Notes: generated by a model not told the origin, from the letters alone. A DNA stretch of 56,528 nucleotides from CAZGNZ01 sp964527215 (GCA_964527215.1 CAZGNZ010000030.1:1-56528), one strand, 5' to 3'; shown: positions 1 to 8,972, numbered from the stretch's first letter. A program made the numbers and translations.

Positions 1-294
1 ACTATGCATTCTGAACCGCAATCCGGACGGGCAATCGTGGGTAGATTGTCAACAGAATATTGGTAACCGATCATCAGGGACTGCATTCCCGGCTGACTAC
101 TGCCAATTGGCGACTTTCCGTTCCAACTCAACCAATCACCAATTCACCATTACACCATTATACGATTTTTTCTGCGCCCAGCATTCTGAGATTTCTGCAG
201 AGTTTTAACGCAGGAAATGAGAGAATTTTCTCAGCCTATACTGTGAAATTCCGATTGTTTTTCGGTCAGGATTATTTTAGAGACGGCAGGATAA
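1..294. other. Gene-free left edge of the window
   Basis: No recognisable gene. The stretch lies downstream of the leftward purine nucleoside phosphorylase gene. One frame on the plus strand stays open from base 2 to about 211, but its translation matches no family I know and shows no composition typical of a protein. A short imperfect hairpin with CCGA/TCGG arms near 270-285 could help end leftward transcription, but it lacks a good T-tract. Confidence 0.4.
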
Positions 295-1071
295 TCAGTA
301 TACAGATTTTTCCAGAATACCCATGACCAGACTGGCGAAATCAGCTTTTACACGTTCAGTGGTTTCAAGAACTTCAGTGTGGGTCAGCGGCTGATCGGCG
401 ATACCTGCAGCATAATTCGTAAGGCACGAGATTCCCAGCACTTCCAGATTCAGCTCCAGGGCCTTGGCGATTTCCGGCACTGTGGACATGCCCACTGCCG
501 CCCCGTTGACTTTTCGAATCTCGTTAATTTCGGCGGGGGTTTCATAGGTCGGACCGGTGGTCCAGCAGTAGGTTCCCTCGTGCAGAATCAAGTCCAGCCT
601 GGCCGCAACTGACCGGGCCTGCCGGGAAAGATTTGATTCCGGGACTGGCATTGGTTCAGGAGTTCGACAATTGTCTCTGAAGGTGAAATCGGCAATGTGA
701 CTGATAAGCATCAGCTCACCGGGATGCCAGTCGGGACGAGTGCAGCCAGCCGCATTGGTGATAATCACCTGCCGGCAGCCAATCCCGCTGAACACATCGA
801 TTGGCAATGTAACAATATCCAGCGGATGACCTTCATAATAGTGGAACCTGCCCCGGGCACAGATGACAGGGGTGCCTCCCGCCGTCCCGCATGTAAATTC
901 ACCTACATGACCCTGAATGGACGGCTGGGGATACCCGGGAATATCAGCGTAGGAGATTGTTACCGGATTATCCAGCTGACCGGCAAACTGATTCAGTCCA
1001 GAACCCAGAACCACGGCTGTCTGGGGCGTAAACGGTATTTCATTTTCTAAAAATTCGAACATGGCATTCAT
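295..1071 (-). CDS. punA: Purine nucleoside phosphorylase
   Basis: Cytosolic enzyme that splits purine nucleosides with phosphate into base and (deoxy)ribose 1-phosphate. The 258-residue protein fits the trimeric PNP/MTAP family, which is usually about 270 residues. Visible signatures are the phosphate-binding GSGLN near residues 22-26, the GHVGEF segment, RFHYYEGH, the ITNAAG strand, and the purine-site stretch GPTYETPAE followed by VGMSTVPE. The ATG is preceded by GAGGGATACGGA, a good ribosome site. It follows rlmN with a 34-base gap, so the two are probably co-transcribed. It could finish the breakdown of nucleosides released by the surface phosphatase encoded near 46 kb, though nothing in the sequence links them directly. 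Confidence 0.93.
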   Translation of the reverse strand: MNAMFEFLENEIPFTPQTAVVLGSGLNQFAGQLDNPVTISYADIPGYPQPSIQGHVGEFTCGTAGGTPVICARGRFHYYEGHPLDIVTLPIDVFSGIGCRQVIITNAAGCTRPDWHPGELMLISHIADFTFRDNCRTPEPMPVPESNLSRQARSVAARLDLILHEGTYCWTTGPTYETPAEINEIRKVNGAAVGMSTVPEIAKALELNLEVLGISCLTNYAAGIADQPLTHTEVLETTERVKADFASLVMGILEKSVY

Positions 1072-1105
1072 TCCGTATCCCTCGAAATTTCAGTGATAAA
1101 CTTTA

Positions 1106-2140
1106 TTAACATGATCCAGCCGCCAGCTGCCCGCAAGCCGCTGCAATGTCCTGACCTTTGCTCCAGCGCACCAGCACGCGGTATTCCGATTGATTGTCGT
1201 ACATGATTCGGGCAAAGCGTTCGATCCGCGCCGAATCGGGACGCTGAAACAATCCATCGGATTCATTATAGGGAATCAAATTGATTTTGCATTGAATGCC
1301 CTTCAGCAGCCTGACCAACTTCCAGGCAGCTTCCTCGGAATCATTGATATCCTTCAACATAACATATTCAAACATGACCAAACGTTTTTTCTGATTGGCA
1401 ATGATTTTGGCAATGCGCAGCAGCTCATTGATTGGCCATTTACGTGTCACCGGCATGATGCGGCTTCGAATTTCATCATCCGGTGCATTGAGTGAGATAG
1501 CCAGTTTATACCGTCTTCCCTCATCCAGAAAGCGTTCAATACCGGGAATAATCCCAGCCGTTGACAGGGTGATGCGGTTGGCCCCGAGATTGAATCCCCG
1601 CTCATTGTGAAAAATATCTGCTGCCGTCATGACATTATCATAATTCAGGAACGGTTCTCCCATCCCCATAAAAACCACATTTGTGATGGATTGATCGGAA
1701 TGGGCCCGCACCCAGATCAGCTGATCCACAATCTCACCTGCTGACAAATTCCGTTTGAGCCCCATGGTACCGGTCGCGCAGAATGTACAGCCCACATTGC
1801 AGCCCACCTGGGATGAAATGCAGACTGTGTGGCGGTTCCCGTCAATCATTGAGACCGCTTCGATGTACTGATCATCTGCGGTTCGGAAAAGGATTTTCCG
1901 CGTCGGCTCATCTTCAGAAACCGATATTTTTGCAGCATCCAGAGTCTCAAACGATACATTTTCGGCAAGGTATTCCCTGAAGCGCCGGGTGATGTTTGTC
2001 ATTGCATCCGCATCTGCAGCACCATGACGATACATCCACTCATACAGTTGAACGGCCCGGTACCGGGTCTGATTATGCTGGGCACACCAGTCTTCCAGTT
2101 CAGGCAGAGACATTCCCTTCAATACGGTTTTTTGATTCAA
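1106..2140 (-). CDS. rlmN: 23S rRNA (adenine-2503-C2)-methyltransferase RlmN
   Basis: Radical-SAM enzyme that methylates C2 of A2503 in 23S rRNA, and A37 of some tRNAs. The iron-sulfur motif CNVGCTFC lies near residues 114-121 and is followed by FMGMGEPFLNYD. A C-terminal cysteine in AAACGQ fits the methyl-relay cysteine of the family. I place the start at a TTG at 2140, giving 344 residues, because AGGAAAAATCA precedes it at proper spacing and homologues begin just before the LKGMSLPEL segment. An open frame runs on to 2251, but those extra residues do not resemble the family. It is divergent from the MoxR gene, with 212 bases between the starts. Confidence 0.93.
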   Translation of the reverse strand: MNQKTVLKGMSLPELEDWCAQHNQTRYRAVQLYEWMYRHGAADADAMTNITRRFREYLAENVSFETLDAAKISVSEDEPTRKILFRTADDQYIEAVSMIDGNRHTVCISSQVGCNVGCTFCATGTMGLKRNLSAGEIVDQLIWVRAHSDQSITNVVFMGMGEPFLNYDNVMTAADIFHNERGFNLGANRITLSTAGIIPGIERFLDEGRRYKLAISLNAPDDEIRSRIMPVTRKWPINELLRIAKIIANQKKRLVMFEYVMLKDINDSEEAAWKLVRLLKGIQCKINLIPYNESDGLFQRPDSARIERFARIMYDNQSEYRVLVRWSKGQDIAAACGQLAAGSC

Positions 2141-2352
2141 TGATTTTTCCTGAGTTTTCAGCCGGCATGCCCTCTGCATGCGAGGATTCGGTTTCTCGAC
2201 AGAATATGCATCCGGGCAGATTTCAGCGGAACCAACCCGGATTCCAACCATTGGGAAATATTACAGGTTCTTTAAAAGCCGCCACAAGAATTTTTAATTG
2301 GACCGCTCTTACAAGGCCCGTTAGATTCGATCCCAAAATTCAAAGGAATTCT

Positions 2353-3327
2353 ATGGATAATGTCAAGCTCGTGGAGCAGCTTCACCAGCAAAAATCTGAG
2401 CTGTTCAGCGAAATTGGAAAAATCATCGTCGGACAGCAGGATATCATCGAACAGCTGTTTGTCGCGTTGCTGTGCCGGGGGCATGTCATACTGGAAGGAG
2501 TCCCGGGACTGGCTAAAACGCTTCTGATACAGACCCTCTCCGATGTGCTGGATCTGTCATTCAGCCGCATTCAGTTTACGCCGGACCTGATGCCGTCGGA
2601 TATCACCGGCACCGAGATTATTGAAGAAAGCACCGAGACCGGTCGCCGGGAATTTAAATTCTATCGCGGACCGGTTTTCGCAAATATCATCCTCGCTGAC
2701 GAAATCAATCGAACACCGCCCAAAACCCAGGCTGCTTTACTGGAGGCCATGCAGGAACATAAAGTGACTGCCGGCGGCACCACCTATACCCTGGATGAAC
2801 CATTTTTTGTATTGGCCACTCAAAATCCCATCGAACAGGAAGGCACCTACCCGCTGCCGGAAGCCCAGCTGGACCGCTTCATGTTCAATCTGTTCATCAG
2901 ATACCCTTCTTCCGCAGAAGAGATGGATATTGTCAAAAACACAACGGGTCATCATACACCGGAACTGGAAAACAAACTGGTCCGGGATGATTTGATGAAG
3001 TTCCAGGAACTTGTTAAAAATGTTCCTGCGGCTGATAATGTTATAGAGTATGCCGTGAACATCGTCGGCATGACCCGGCCGGATGATGAACGTGCACCGC
3101 AGTTTGTGAAAGACTGGCTGGACTGGGGGGCCGGTCCCAGGGCCAGCATGTACCTGGTTTTGGGAGCCAAAGCCCGGGCGGTTCTCGACGGTCGGCCCAC
3201 TCCCGATATCTCGGATGTCCAGGCTATTGTCAAACCCGTACTGCGTCATCGGATCATTCCCAATTTCACTGCCGAAGCTGACGGCATCAAAACCGATGAT
3301 ATTCTTGAACGGCTGATTAAACAGTAA
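2353..3327 (+). CDS. MoxR-family AAA+ ATPase
   Basis: ATPase of the MoxR group, which usually acts as a chaperone helping to assemble or activate partner complexes containing von Willebrand A domains. The 324-residue protein has Walker A GVPGLAKT at residues 49-56 and Walker B ILADEINR near 113-120, followed by the RTPPKTQAALLEAMQE segment typical of MoxR. A longer open frame begins upstream, but the ATG at 2353 has AAGGA in front of it and matches the family start. The next gene, 24 bases on, encodes the DUF58 protein that commonly accompanies MoxR. No other aerotolerance (Bat) gene follows, so the target is unknown. Confidence 0.92.
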   Translation: MDNVKLVEQLHQQKSELFSEIGKIIVGQQDIIEQLFVALLCRGHVILEGVPGLAKTLLIQTLSDVLDLSFSRIQFTPDLMPSDITGTEIIEESTETGRREFKFYRGPVFANIILADEINRTPPKTQAALLEAMQEHKVTAGGTTYTLDEPFFVLATQNPIEQEGTYPLPEAQLDRFMFNLFIRYPSSAEEMDIVKNTTGHHTPELENKLVRDDLMKFQELVKNVPAADNVIEYAVNIVGMTRPDDERAPQFVKDWLDWGAGPRASMYLVLGAKARAVLDGRPTPDISDVQAIVKPVLRHRIIPNFTAEADGIKTDDILERLIKQ

Positions 3328-3351
3328 TCCTTCAGCTTCCGGAGCCTGTCC

Positions 3352-4242
3352 ATGGCAAAATCACAGTATCTGACACCGGAAATCATTTCACGTCTGGATA
3401 ATTTATCCCTCCGCGCCCGAATGGTTGTGGAGGGGTTTATTGTCGGTCTGCACAAAAGTCCCTACCACGGATTTTCTGTAGAGTTTTCCGAGCACCGGGC
3501 CTACGGACCCGGGGATGAGATTCGTCATTTGGACTGGAAGCTGTGGGGCAAAACGGACCGGCTTTATGTAAAGCAGTTTGAGGAAGAAACCAATCTGCGC
3601 TCATATCTGCTGCTGGATCAGAGCAAATCCATGGATTATACATCCGGAGCCATGTCTAAATTGCATTATGCTCAGACCCTGGCTGCCTCGTTTGCCTACC
3701 TGATGCTGAAACAGCAGGATGCGGTGGGACTGACTGTATTCGATTCCAAAATTCGTGCTCAGATCCCATCCAGGTCAAAAACCAGTCATCTCAATGTTTT
3801 GCTGGGACAAATGCAGAAGCTGACACCGGGTCCGGAGACGGAGATTGCCCCGGTGCTGCATCAGTCGGCAGAAGCCATCAAAAAACGGGGACTCATTATT
3901 CTCATTTCCGATCTGCTGGATGATGCGGATTCCGTGATCAACGGGCTGAAACATTTCCGTCATCGGGGACATGAGGTCATCGTGTTCCATATTCTTGATC
4001 CACAGGAACTGAAATTTGAATTCCGGGACCGCACCCTGTTCCGGGATATTGAAACCGGCGCGGAGATCATCACCGAACCCTGGCATATTCAGCGGGATTA
4101 TCAGAAAAGCATTATGGAATTCTGCCGTCATTTCCAGCAGCGCTGCCGCCGGAACAGAATTGACTACATCCGCCTCACCACCGACCAGCCTCTGGATTTC
4201 GCTCTGGGCGAATATCTGATCAAACGCAAGCGCATCGGCTGA
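3352..4242 (+). CDS. DUF58 protein with von Willebrand A-like fold
   Basis: Soluble protein of 296 residues, the usual partner of MoxR ATPases. The family signature YGPGDEIRHLDWK lies near residues 52-64. A metal-site-like DQSKSM follows at about residues 89-94 in a strand-loop context typical of vWA domains (DxSxS). A second conserved stretch, LIILISDLLDD, lies near 182-192. A GGAG site precedes the ATG. No transmembrane segment is apparent, unlike longer DUF58 proteins. The role of DUF58 is poorly known; with MoxR it is thought to act in assembly of cell-envelope or metal-containing complexes. The two genes probably form a short operon that ends before the repeat at 4330. Confidence 0.88.
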   Translation: MAKSQYLTPEIISRLDNLSLRARMVVEGFIVGLHKSPYHGFSVEFSEHRAYGPGDEIRHLDWKLWGKTDRLYVKQFEEETNLRSYLLLDQSKSMDYTSGAMSKLHYAQTLAASFAYLMLKQQDAVGLTVFDSKIRAQIPSRSKTSHLNVLLGQMQKLTPGPETEIAPVLHQSAEAIKKRGLIILISDLLDDADSVINGLKHFRHRGHEVIVFHILDPQELKFEFRDRTLFRDIETGAEIITEPWHIQRDYQKSIMEFCRHFQQRCRRNRIDYIRLTTDQPLDFALGEYLIKRKRIG

Positions 4243-4329
4243 AGAACCAGTGCCGCAATAAGATTCTCAATCTCATCGAATAATTCATTTCGCCCACATC
4301 ACTGTACAAATTCGGGCAATCGACTGTTT

Positions 4330-4511
4330 TAGCCCGAATATTTCATGAGAAATCTATTCCGATGATGGATCTGCTCAATTCTACAGCGTTATACTCGAAA
4401 AATGTTCTCAACGTACTGTCCAGTACGATTTCACTCATTTTTCTTCATATGCCTTGTAGAATCAATCATTTTCATCATCTCATTGCGAAGTCTCATGAAA
4501 TATCCGGGTTA
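4330..4511. repeat. Palindromic MITE-like repeat, copy 1
   Basis: A 182-base imperfect palindrome. The ends are 21-base inverted repeats that differ at two positions and share CGAATATTTCATGAGA or a near match. The two arms stay alignable inward to an exact central palindrome-like core, CGTACTGTCCAGTACG (4412-4427). The end sequence and core recur at 29061-29346. No transposase is encoded; the 63-codon frame inside is not protein-like. The rest of the 4243-4716 gap holds a short perfect inverted repeat, ATTCGGGC/GCCCGAAT (4310-4317 and 4332-4339), just after the DUF58 gene, and the terminator at 4630. A small non-autonomous mobile element or an insertion-sequence relic is the most likely identity. 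Confidence 0.75.
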
Positions 4512-4629
4512 GGACCTGCTGATTATCTTCCCGGCAGGCGGAATGATGGATGATCATTCTCCTGCTCATTCCTTTTCTCGGAACATCAAAAATATTTTGC
4601 AAACTCAAACAAAAGGGTTTTTTGAAACC

Positions 4630-4654
4630 AAAAAAAGGGCAGCCGCAGCTGCCC
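4630..4654 (-). terminator. Rho-independent terminator of the TPR lipoprotein operon
   Basis: Read leftward, a perfect 7-base stem GGGCAGC/GCTGCCC with a 4-base loop (4637-4654) is followed by seven T residues. It lies about 60 bases past the stop of the TPR lipoprotein gene, the expected place for the end of that transcript. Confidence 0.85.
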
Positions 4655-4716
4655 GAAAAATCGAATCCGCCGGATCAGTCTGGTTGAATCAGACTGCATC
4701 CTGTTGAAAAACGGTC

Positions 4717-5778
4717 TCAGTCCATCATATCCCGAACAGAAGGAATGTATGTATCATCCAGGGTGGATATGGACAGGCGAACCTGTTTTACGGCATCGCA
4801 GCCGCCCAAATCCTTAATTTCCAGGTCACAGGCCTGACTGAAATAATCTTTGGCTTCGTTGTAGTGCCGGCGGCATTCCATAAACTGATTGTAAATATCA
4901 GACAGCTTGTCCTGATCCCGCTCACTGCTTTCAATAATACTCAGATACTCTCTTCGAGCCGGTTCAAATACATCATTTGCCAAAATCTGATACAGCACGC
5001 CAACATTGTAGTAGATGTCCGGATCATTGGGATATTCACGCATGGCCTGCATAGAGGTTTCAATGGCCTGATCGTAATCTTTCAGATCAATGTAGGTTTG
5101 TATCAGCTTTCGCAGGATGGGACCGGGATTGTCACAAATCCCCAAAGCTTTTTGATACATCTCTGCAGCCCTTTCCTGCTCGTTATTCCGGGAATAGATA
5201 TCTGCCGCAGCCTGAACCACATTACAGTTCTCAGGAGCCACTTCAATCCCTTTCTGAATGGTGCTGGCGGCTTTGCCCTTTTCTCCCTGAACCATATAGA
5301 GGTTGGCCAGAGTGCCGTAGGTGTCACCGTTATCCGGCAGCATGCGGAGGGCCAGTTCAAATGAGGATATGGCACTTTCAAAATCCTGGTCCTTGTACGA
5401 ATCCACCCCGCTGTTGAATATTTTACTCCAGGCTGCGTCGCGATAGAGAACAATGGCATCAGACACTGTCCGAATCCATTTATCATCAACAGTGTAAAAA
5501 CTTTCCAAATTCTGATCAGGATTCCGCCTGAGTGCTTCTTCAAACATATCCAGCATTTCTTCATAGCGGCCCTGCTCATAATACACTTCCTTGCCCAGCA
5601 GATAGGGAACCAGAGCATTTTCAGGCTCAATATTCATGGCCATTTTGAAAAATTCTTCTGCCTTCTCCAGATTGTTTTCGTTGACATACATCTTGGCCGA
5701 TGTGAATTCGGGACTGTTACAGGCAACTGTCCACAATGCCAAAAGCAAAAACATGGCTAGTTTTGTCAATTTCATCAT
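4717..5778 (-). CDS. TPR-repeat lipoprotein
   Basis: Predicted lipoprotein of 353 residues. A hydrophobic signal segment (residues 7-19) ends in a lipobox-like TVAC, with Cys20 as the lipid-attachment residue. The rest is helical tetratricopeptide repeats, for example around residues 35-70, 115-180 and 190-260, with the spacing of small residues and the terminal Pro typical of TPRs. Such proteins usually scaffold complexes at the outer or inner membrane; the partner here is unknown. AAGGA precedes the ATG. The gene lies 19 bases downstream of the PfkB kinase gene and ends before a strong terminator, so the two appear to form an operon. No link between the two functions is evident. Confidence 0.85.
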   Translation of the reverse strand: MMKLTKLAMFLLLALWTVACNSPEFTSAKMYVNENNLEKAEEFFKMAMNIEPENALVPYLLGKEVYYEQGRYEEMLDMFEEALRRNPDQNLESFYTVDDKWIRTVSDAIVLYRDAAWSKIFNSGVDSYKDQDFESAISSFELALRMLPDNGDTYGTLANLYMVQGEKGKAASTIQKGIEVAPENCNVVQAAADIYSRNNEQERAAEMYQKALGICDNPGPILRKLIQTYIDLKDYDQAIETSMQAMREYPNDPDIYYNVGVLYQILANDVFEPARREYLSIIESSERDQDKLSDIYNQFMECRRHYNEAKDYFSQACDLEIKDLGGCDAVKQVRLSISTLDDTYIPSVRDMMD

Positions 5779-5797
5779 AATGAATTCCTTTTTAATA

Positions 5798-6700
5798 TTA
5801 AAACTTCATTTGATCTTTAATGACGCGGCGCCGTTCTTCCAGTGTTTCCGGAGCGGCCTTCAGCAGGCCTTCCAATCCATATCCGGACACAGTAAATGAG
5901 GCTGTTGCCGCACCGGTGATCACCGCCTCAACCAGATCATGAGGTCCAAATTTTGAGAGATGACTGATAAAACCGCCGGCAAAGCAATCACCGGCACCGG
6001 TTGGATCCACAACCTGATCCAGCTTGAAAACAGGGACCTCCACTTCAATACCGTCCCCGAAAATTAATGCACCTTTCGCGCCCATCTTGATAATGACGGT
6101 TTCAGGTCCGGCTTTCCGCAGTTTTGATGCGGCTTCCGATAAACTCGCGGCTTCCGTGATTTGAAGGGCTTCTTCGTCATTCAGCAGGAAAATCCGTATT
6201 TTCCCGATAACTTCCCACAAATTTTGATTGGTCGTGCTGATCCATAAATTCATTGTATCCGCAATGGTATATTTCGCGTCCGGCACCTGATCCAGCACAG
6301 ACAGCTGCAGCTCCGGCTGAATGTTGCCCAGAAAAACAAAAGGGGATTTGAGAAATTCACTGCAGATAATTGGCTGAAAATCCTTAAAAACACCCAATCG
6401 GGTAAACAGTGTTTCCCGAGTACCGAAATCAGCGGGATAGCGGCCGCCCCATTTGAATGTTTCACCCTCCCGCTGCTGCACGCAGCTCATATCAATGCCG
6501 CGCTCCGTCATCATGTCCCAGGCAGACTTTGGAAAATCATCGCCCACCACTCCAATCAGCCGAACCGGTGCGTGAATGGAAGCGGCAACCGCAAAATACG
6601 TCGCAGACCCACCCAGGATTTCAGGACGGCTGCCGGAGGCCGTTTCAATGGTGTCAATGGCAATAGAGCCGACGGCAAGTATCGGTTTTTCTGAACTCAT
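5798..6700 (-). CDS. PfkB-family sugar or nucleoside kinase
   Basis: Cytosolic kinase of the ribokinase/PfkB family, 300 residues. The N-terminal substrate-binding GGSATYFAVAA lies near residues 30-40. The C-terminal signature DPTGAGDCFAGGF lies near residues 232-244, with the catalytic Asp in GAGD and an anion hole formed by the TGAG loop. The substrate cannot be told from sequence: ribose, adenosine or another sugar are all possible. No Shine-Dalgarno sequence is obvious before the ATG. It is divergent from the Nudix gene, with 77 bases between starts, and is followed closely by the TPR lipoprotein gene. Confidence 0.9.
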   Translation of the reverse strand: MSSEKPILAVGSIAIDTIETASGSRPEILGGSATYFAVAASIHAPVRLIGVVGDDFPKSAWDMMTERGIDMSCVQQREGETFKWGGRYPADFGTRETLFTRLGVFKDFQPIICSEFLKSPFVFLGNIQPELQLSVLDQVPDAKYTIADTMNLWISTTNQNLWEVIGKIRIFLLNDEEALQITEAASLSEAASKLRKAGPETVIIKMGAKGALIFGDGIEVEVPVFKLDQVVDPTGAGDCFAGGFISHLSKFGPHDLVEAVITGAATASFTVSGYGLEGLLKAAPETLEERRRVIKDQMKF

Positions 6701-6777
6701 AAGGCGTTAATTTTAGAAAGAATTCCGGGTGAAAACCAAGTTGGATTAGTCTATCCGAAATTCCTAAAATTCAAGTC

Positions 6778-7287
6778 ATGGCACACCTGGAATACTGTTC
6801 AAACTGCGGAGCAAAAAACAATTACGGTGAACATAATGGAAATCTCCGCCACTACTGCTCCAAATGCGGAGCCGTTCATTACGAGAACCCCAAACCCGCC
6901 TCCACCCTGATTTGTCCCAGAGATAATACAATCCTCCTGGTAAAACGGGCTTTTGAACCGGCCAAAGGATGGTGGTGTCTTCCCGGCGGATTTATCGAGC
7001 TGAAGGAAACCCCGGAAGATGCAGGTATTCGGGAGCTGAAGGAAGAAACCAATCTGGATGGGAAAATCAACCGGTTTCTCGGTCACTGTTCCCATTTCAA
7101 TACCATGTTTGGTGACATCCTTCTGATGGGTATGGTCGTTGATGTTCCGGATTTTTCCAATCTGAGCTGCGGGGATGATGCCTCCGATGCCCAATTTTTC
7201 AGTCTGGACAACCTTCCGAAACTGGCATTTCCCTGCCATGACAAATTTGTAAATATATACCGCAGTCAGATCAAGTCAGAATGTTGA
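6778..7287 (+). CDS. Nudix hydrolase with N-terminal zinc ribbon
   Basis: Predicted pyrophosphohydrolase of 169 residues. Four cysteines (C7, C10, C27, C30) form a zinc ribbon like that of NADH pyrophosphatases. The Nudix box spans residues 71-93 with the metal-binding REL-x-EE core (R85, E86, E89, E90); the usual Gly near its end is Asn. The substrate is uncertain: ADP-ribose, NADH or a similar nucleoside diphosphate derivative. The last seven bases overlap the start of the AroQ-like gene, so the two are translationally coupled. No clear ribosome site precedes the ATG. Confidence 0.88.
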   Translation: MAHLEYCSNCGAKNNYGEHNGNLRHYCSKCGAVHYENPKPASTLICPRDNTILLVKRAFEPAKGWWCLPGGFIELKETPEDAGIRELKEETNLDGKINRFLGHCSHFNTMFGDILLMGMVVDVPDFSNLSCGDDASDAQFFSLDNLPKLAFPCHDKFVNIYRSQIKSEC

Positions 7288-7700
7288 AACTCCTCGTCAT
7301 CTATGGTCCCAACCTGAATCTGCTGGGCTTGCGGTCTGCACACCTCGGGCAGCGCCTGACCCTGGATAAACTGAATCGGGCCCTGCGCAGGCATGTGAGG
7401 GGACCCGATACCGAACTTAAAATCCATCAGACACAGGATGAAGCCCGGGCCAGCGTCATCGTTCAGAGACAGCGCAATCGGGTTGACGGAATTCTGCTGG
7501 TTCCCGGTCCCTGGCAGTATCAGGGCCATGTTCTGCGGGATACCCTTGAACTGATCAAAAAGCCTGTGGTCATTGCCGCTTTTGAAACCATTTCTGATTC
7601 TGTATTCCAAAATTTCAGACAGGTGACGGATTCCGATCTTCAGAAAGCCTGTATCAATGCGCTGAAGCTGCTTGAGAGCATCACAGAACCAGACAAATAA
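7281..7700 (+). CDS. Degenerate type II dehydroquinase-like protein
   Basis: Small protein of 139 residues with the fold signature of type II 3-dehydroquinate dehydratase (AroQ, about 145 residues). YGPNLNLLG near residues 8-16 and the VLRD helix start near residue 95 match well. The catalytic residues do not. Against M. tuberculosis AroQ, the Tyr of REPxxYG is absent (the loop reads RSAHLG), the Asn of NxGG/NPGA is Val (VPGP), the His of THTS is Tyr, and the HISN loop reads FETI. Only the first Arg is kept. It is therefore unlikely to be a dehydratase and may be a binding or regulatory protein. It overlaps the Nudix gene by seven bases. Confidence 0.72.
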   Translation: MLKLLVIYGPNLNLLGLRSAHLGQRLTLDKLNRALRRHVRGPDTELKIHQTQDEARASVIVQRQRNRVDGILLVPGPWQYQGHVLRDTLELIKKPVVIAAFETISDSVFQNFRQVTDSDLQKACINALKLLESITEPDK

Positions 7701-7719
7701 TCCATATCCATCAGCACTT

Positions 7720-8163
7720 CTACACTTTCGAATGTTCCCGTTTTGACAAATACTGAATGTCATCATGGGAACAGTAACCAATGTGTCTGAAAAATTGCAG
7801 GGATTCCTGATTCCAGTCTTCCACAAGGCACGCGGTTATCCGGATACCCATGTCATTTAAAGCGGATTCTACTTCCTGCACCATTCTGCGGCCGATACCG
7901 GATTTGCGATATTCAGGATGAACGGCCAGACGGTTGATCCACCCTTTGCGTCCGTCGTGCGTTCCAAACACGGCAGAAATCAGTTTATCGCGGATCAGTC
8001 CCACACGAAACACCGTACAGCCCCGCTCAAGCTCCGCCGCCACCGCATCCCTGGAATCCCTGCCTTCCGGCCTGAAGGGCAGGCCGCATTCCTGCCACAG
8101 CTGCACCACGCCGTCATAATCAGTCATTGCAAACGAACGGATGGTTACGGATTCCGCTTTCAT
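7720..8163 (-). CDS. GNAT-family N-acetyltransferase
   Basis: Acetyl-CoA-dependent acyltransferase of 147 residues. Motif A, INRLAVHPEYRKSGIGRRMV, lies near residues 75-95 and holds the R/Q-x-x-G-x-G/A acetyl-CoA pyrophosphate loop as RKSGIG. A C-terminal ESLQFFRHIGY matches motif B. The context resembles YpeA-type acetyltransferases, but the substrate cannot be inferred. The start overlaps the dapF stop by four bases, so it is co-translated with dapF. It converges with the AroQ-like gene with only 19 bases between them and no clear terminator. Confidence 0.87.
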   Translation of the reverse strand: MKAESVTIRSFAMTDYDGVVQLWQECGLPFRPEGRDSRDAVAAELERGCTVFRVGLIRDKLISAVFGTHDGRKGWINRLAVHPEYRKSGIGRRMVQEVESALNDMGIRITACLVEDWNQESLQFFRHIGYCSHDDIQYLSKREHSKV

Positions 8164-8972
8164 CCAGTCTCTCCCATTTCAAGATTCTTCGTGTCAATCA
8201 CGGATTGGAAAAGAATCACGGCCGGTCCTTCCAGCCAGACCTGCTGCCATTGTTCATCAAAAACAACCTGAAGCATTCCACCCGGCACCTGAACCTGAAC
8301 CGGACTTTTCAGTCCCAGCTCCCGGGCAGCGTGAAAAACCGCCGCCACGGAACCGGTCCCGCAGGACATCATAAAACGCTCTATTCCTTTTTCATACGTT
8401 CGAACCCGAATCCGGTTGGCATCCAGCTTTTCGAAAAAATTCACATTGACACCTCGGGGTGCAAACATAGGTGAGTGCCGGATTTGCGGAGCCTCCCGCT
8501 CCACAAGTTCATCCCTGAAATCTTTTACCTGCGTCACGAAATGAGCAGCCCCTGAATCCACATGGCACCCAACGTAACCCGCCACATCCACCGGACCTGT
8601 TTTATACACCGGAGGGGTCATTTTCAGCTGTATCCGGTCAGCGGAATGGATGCGAAGCTGATGAGGTCCGTCCCCTCCCATAAAGGAAAATTCGGTTCCA
8701 GACCCTGAACGTTCCCGCATGAGCAAACCGGCACACCGGGCCCCGTTGGCACACATGGTTTCCCATGAACCGTCAGAATTGAAATAGTCCATTTTGAAAT
8801 CGAATCCCGGAACGGAAGACAAAATCAAAACAGCATCGGCACCAACACCGGTTCGTCGCCGGCAGATACTGGAGATAAATTCCGGATCTCGAATAATGGG
8901 AGGACAGCCACTTTCCAGGAAAATGATGAAATCATTTCCGGTACCATGAGCTTTTACAAATGGAATTTTCAT
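8160..8972 (-). CDS. dapF: Diaminopimelate epimerase
   Basis: Converts LL- to meso-diaminopimelate for lysine and peptidoglycan synthesis. The 270-residue protein carries both catalytic cysteines: C74 in MCANGARCAG and the one near residue 204 in MSCGTGSVAA. The N-terminal HGTGNDFI is also typical. In the first motif the usual CGNGARC has Ala in place of the first Gly. The ATG sits in AT-rich sequence without a strong ribosome site. The GNAT gene follows with a four-base overlap. The cell thus makes lysine precursors and also carries a lysine-degrading pair near 30 kb. Confidence 0.95.
   Translation of the reverse strand: MKIPFVKAHGTGNDFIIFLESGCPPIIRDPEFISSICRRRTGVGADAVLILSSVPGFDFKMDYFNSDGSWETMCANGARCAGLLMRERSGSGTEFSFMGGDGPHQLRIHSADRIQLKMTPPVYKTGPVDVAGYVGCHVDSGAAHFVTQVKDFRDELVEREAPQIRHSPMFAPRGVNVNFFEKLDANRIRVRTYEKGIERFMMSCGTGSVAAVFHAARELGLKSPVQVQVPGGMLQVVFDEQWQQVWLEGPAVILFQSVIDTKNLEMGETG

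Noticed and set aside
2..211. Open frame at the left edge that could be the end of a plus-strand gene
   Set aside because: No family resemblance and no upstream sequence to test it.
4362..4553. 63-codon open frame on the plus strand
   Set aside because: It runs through the palindromic repeat and has no ribosome site or protein-like pattern.
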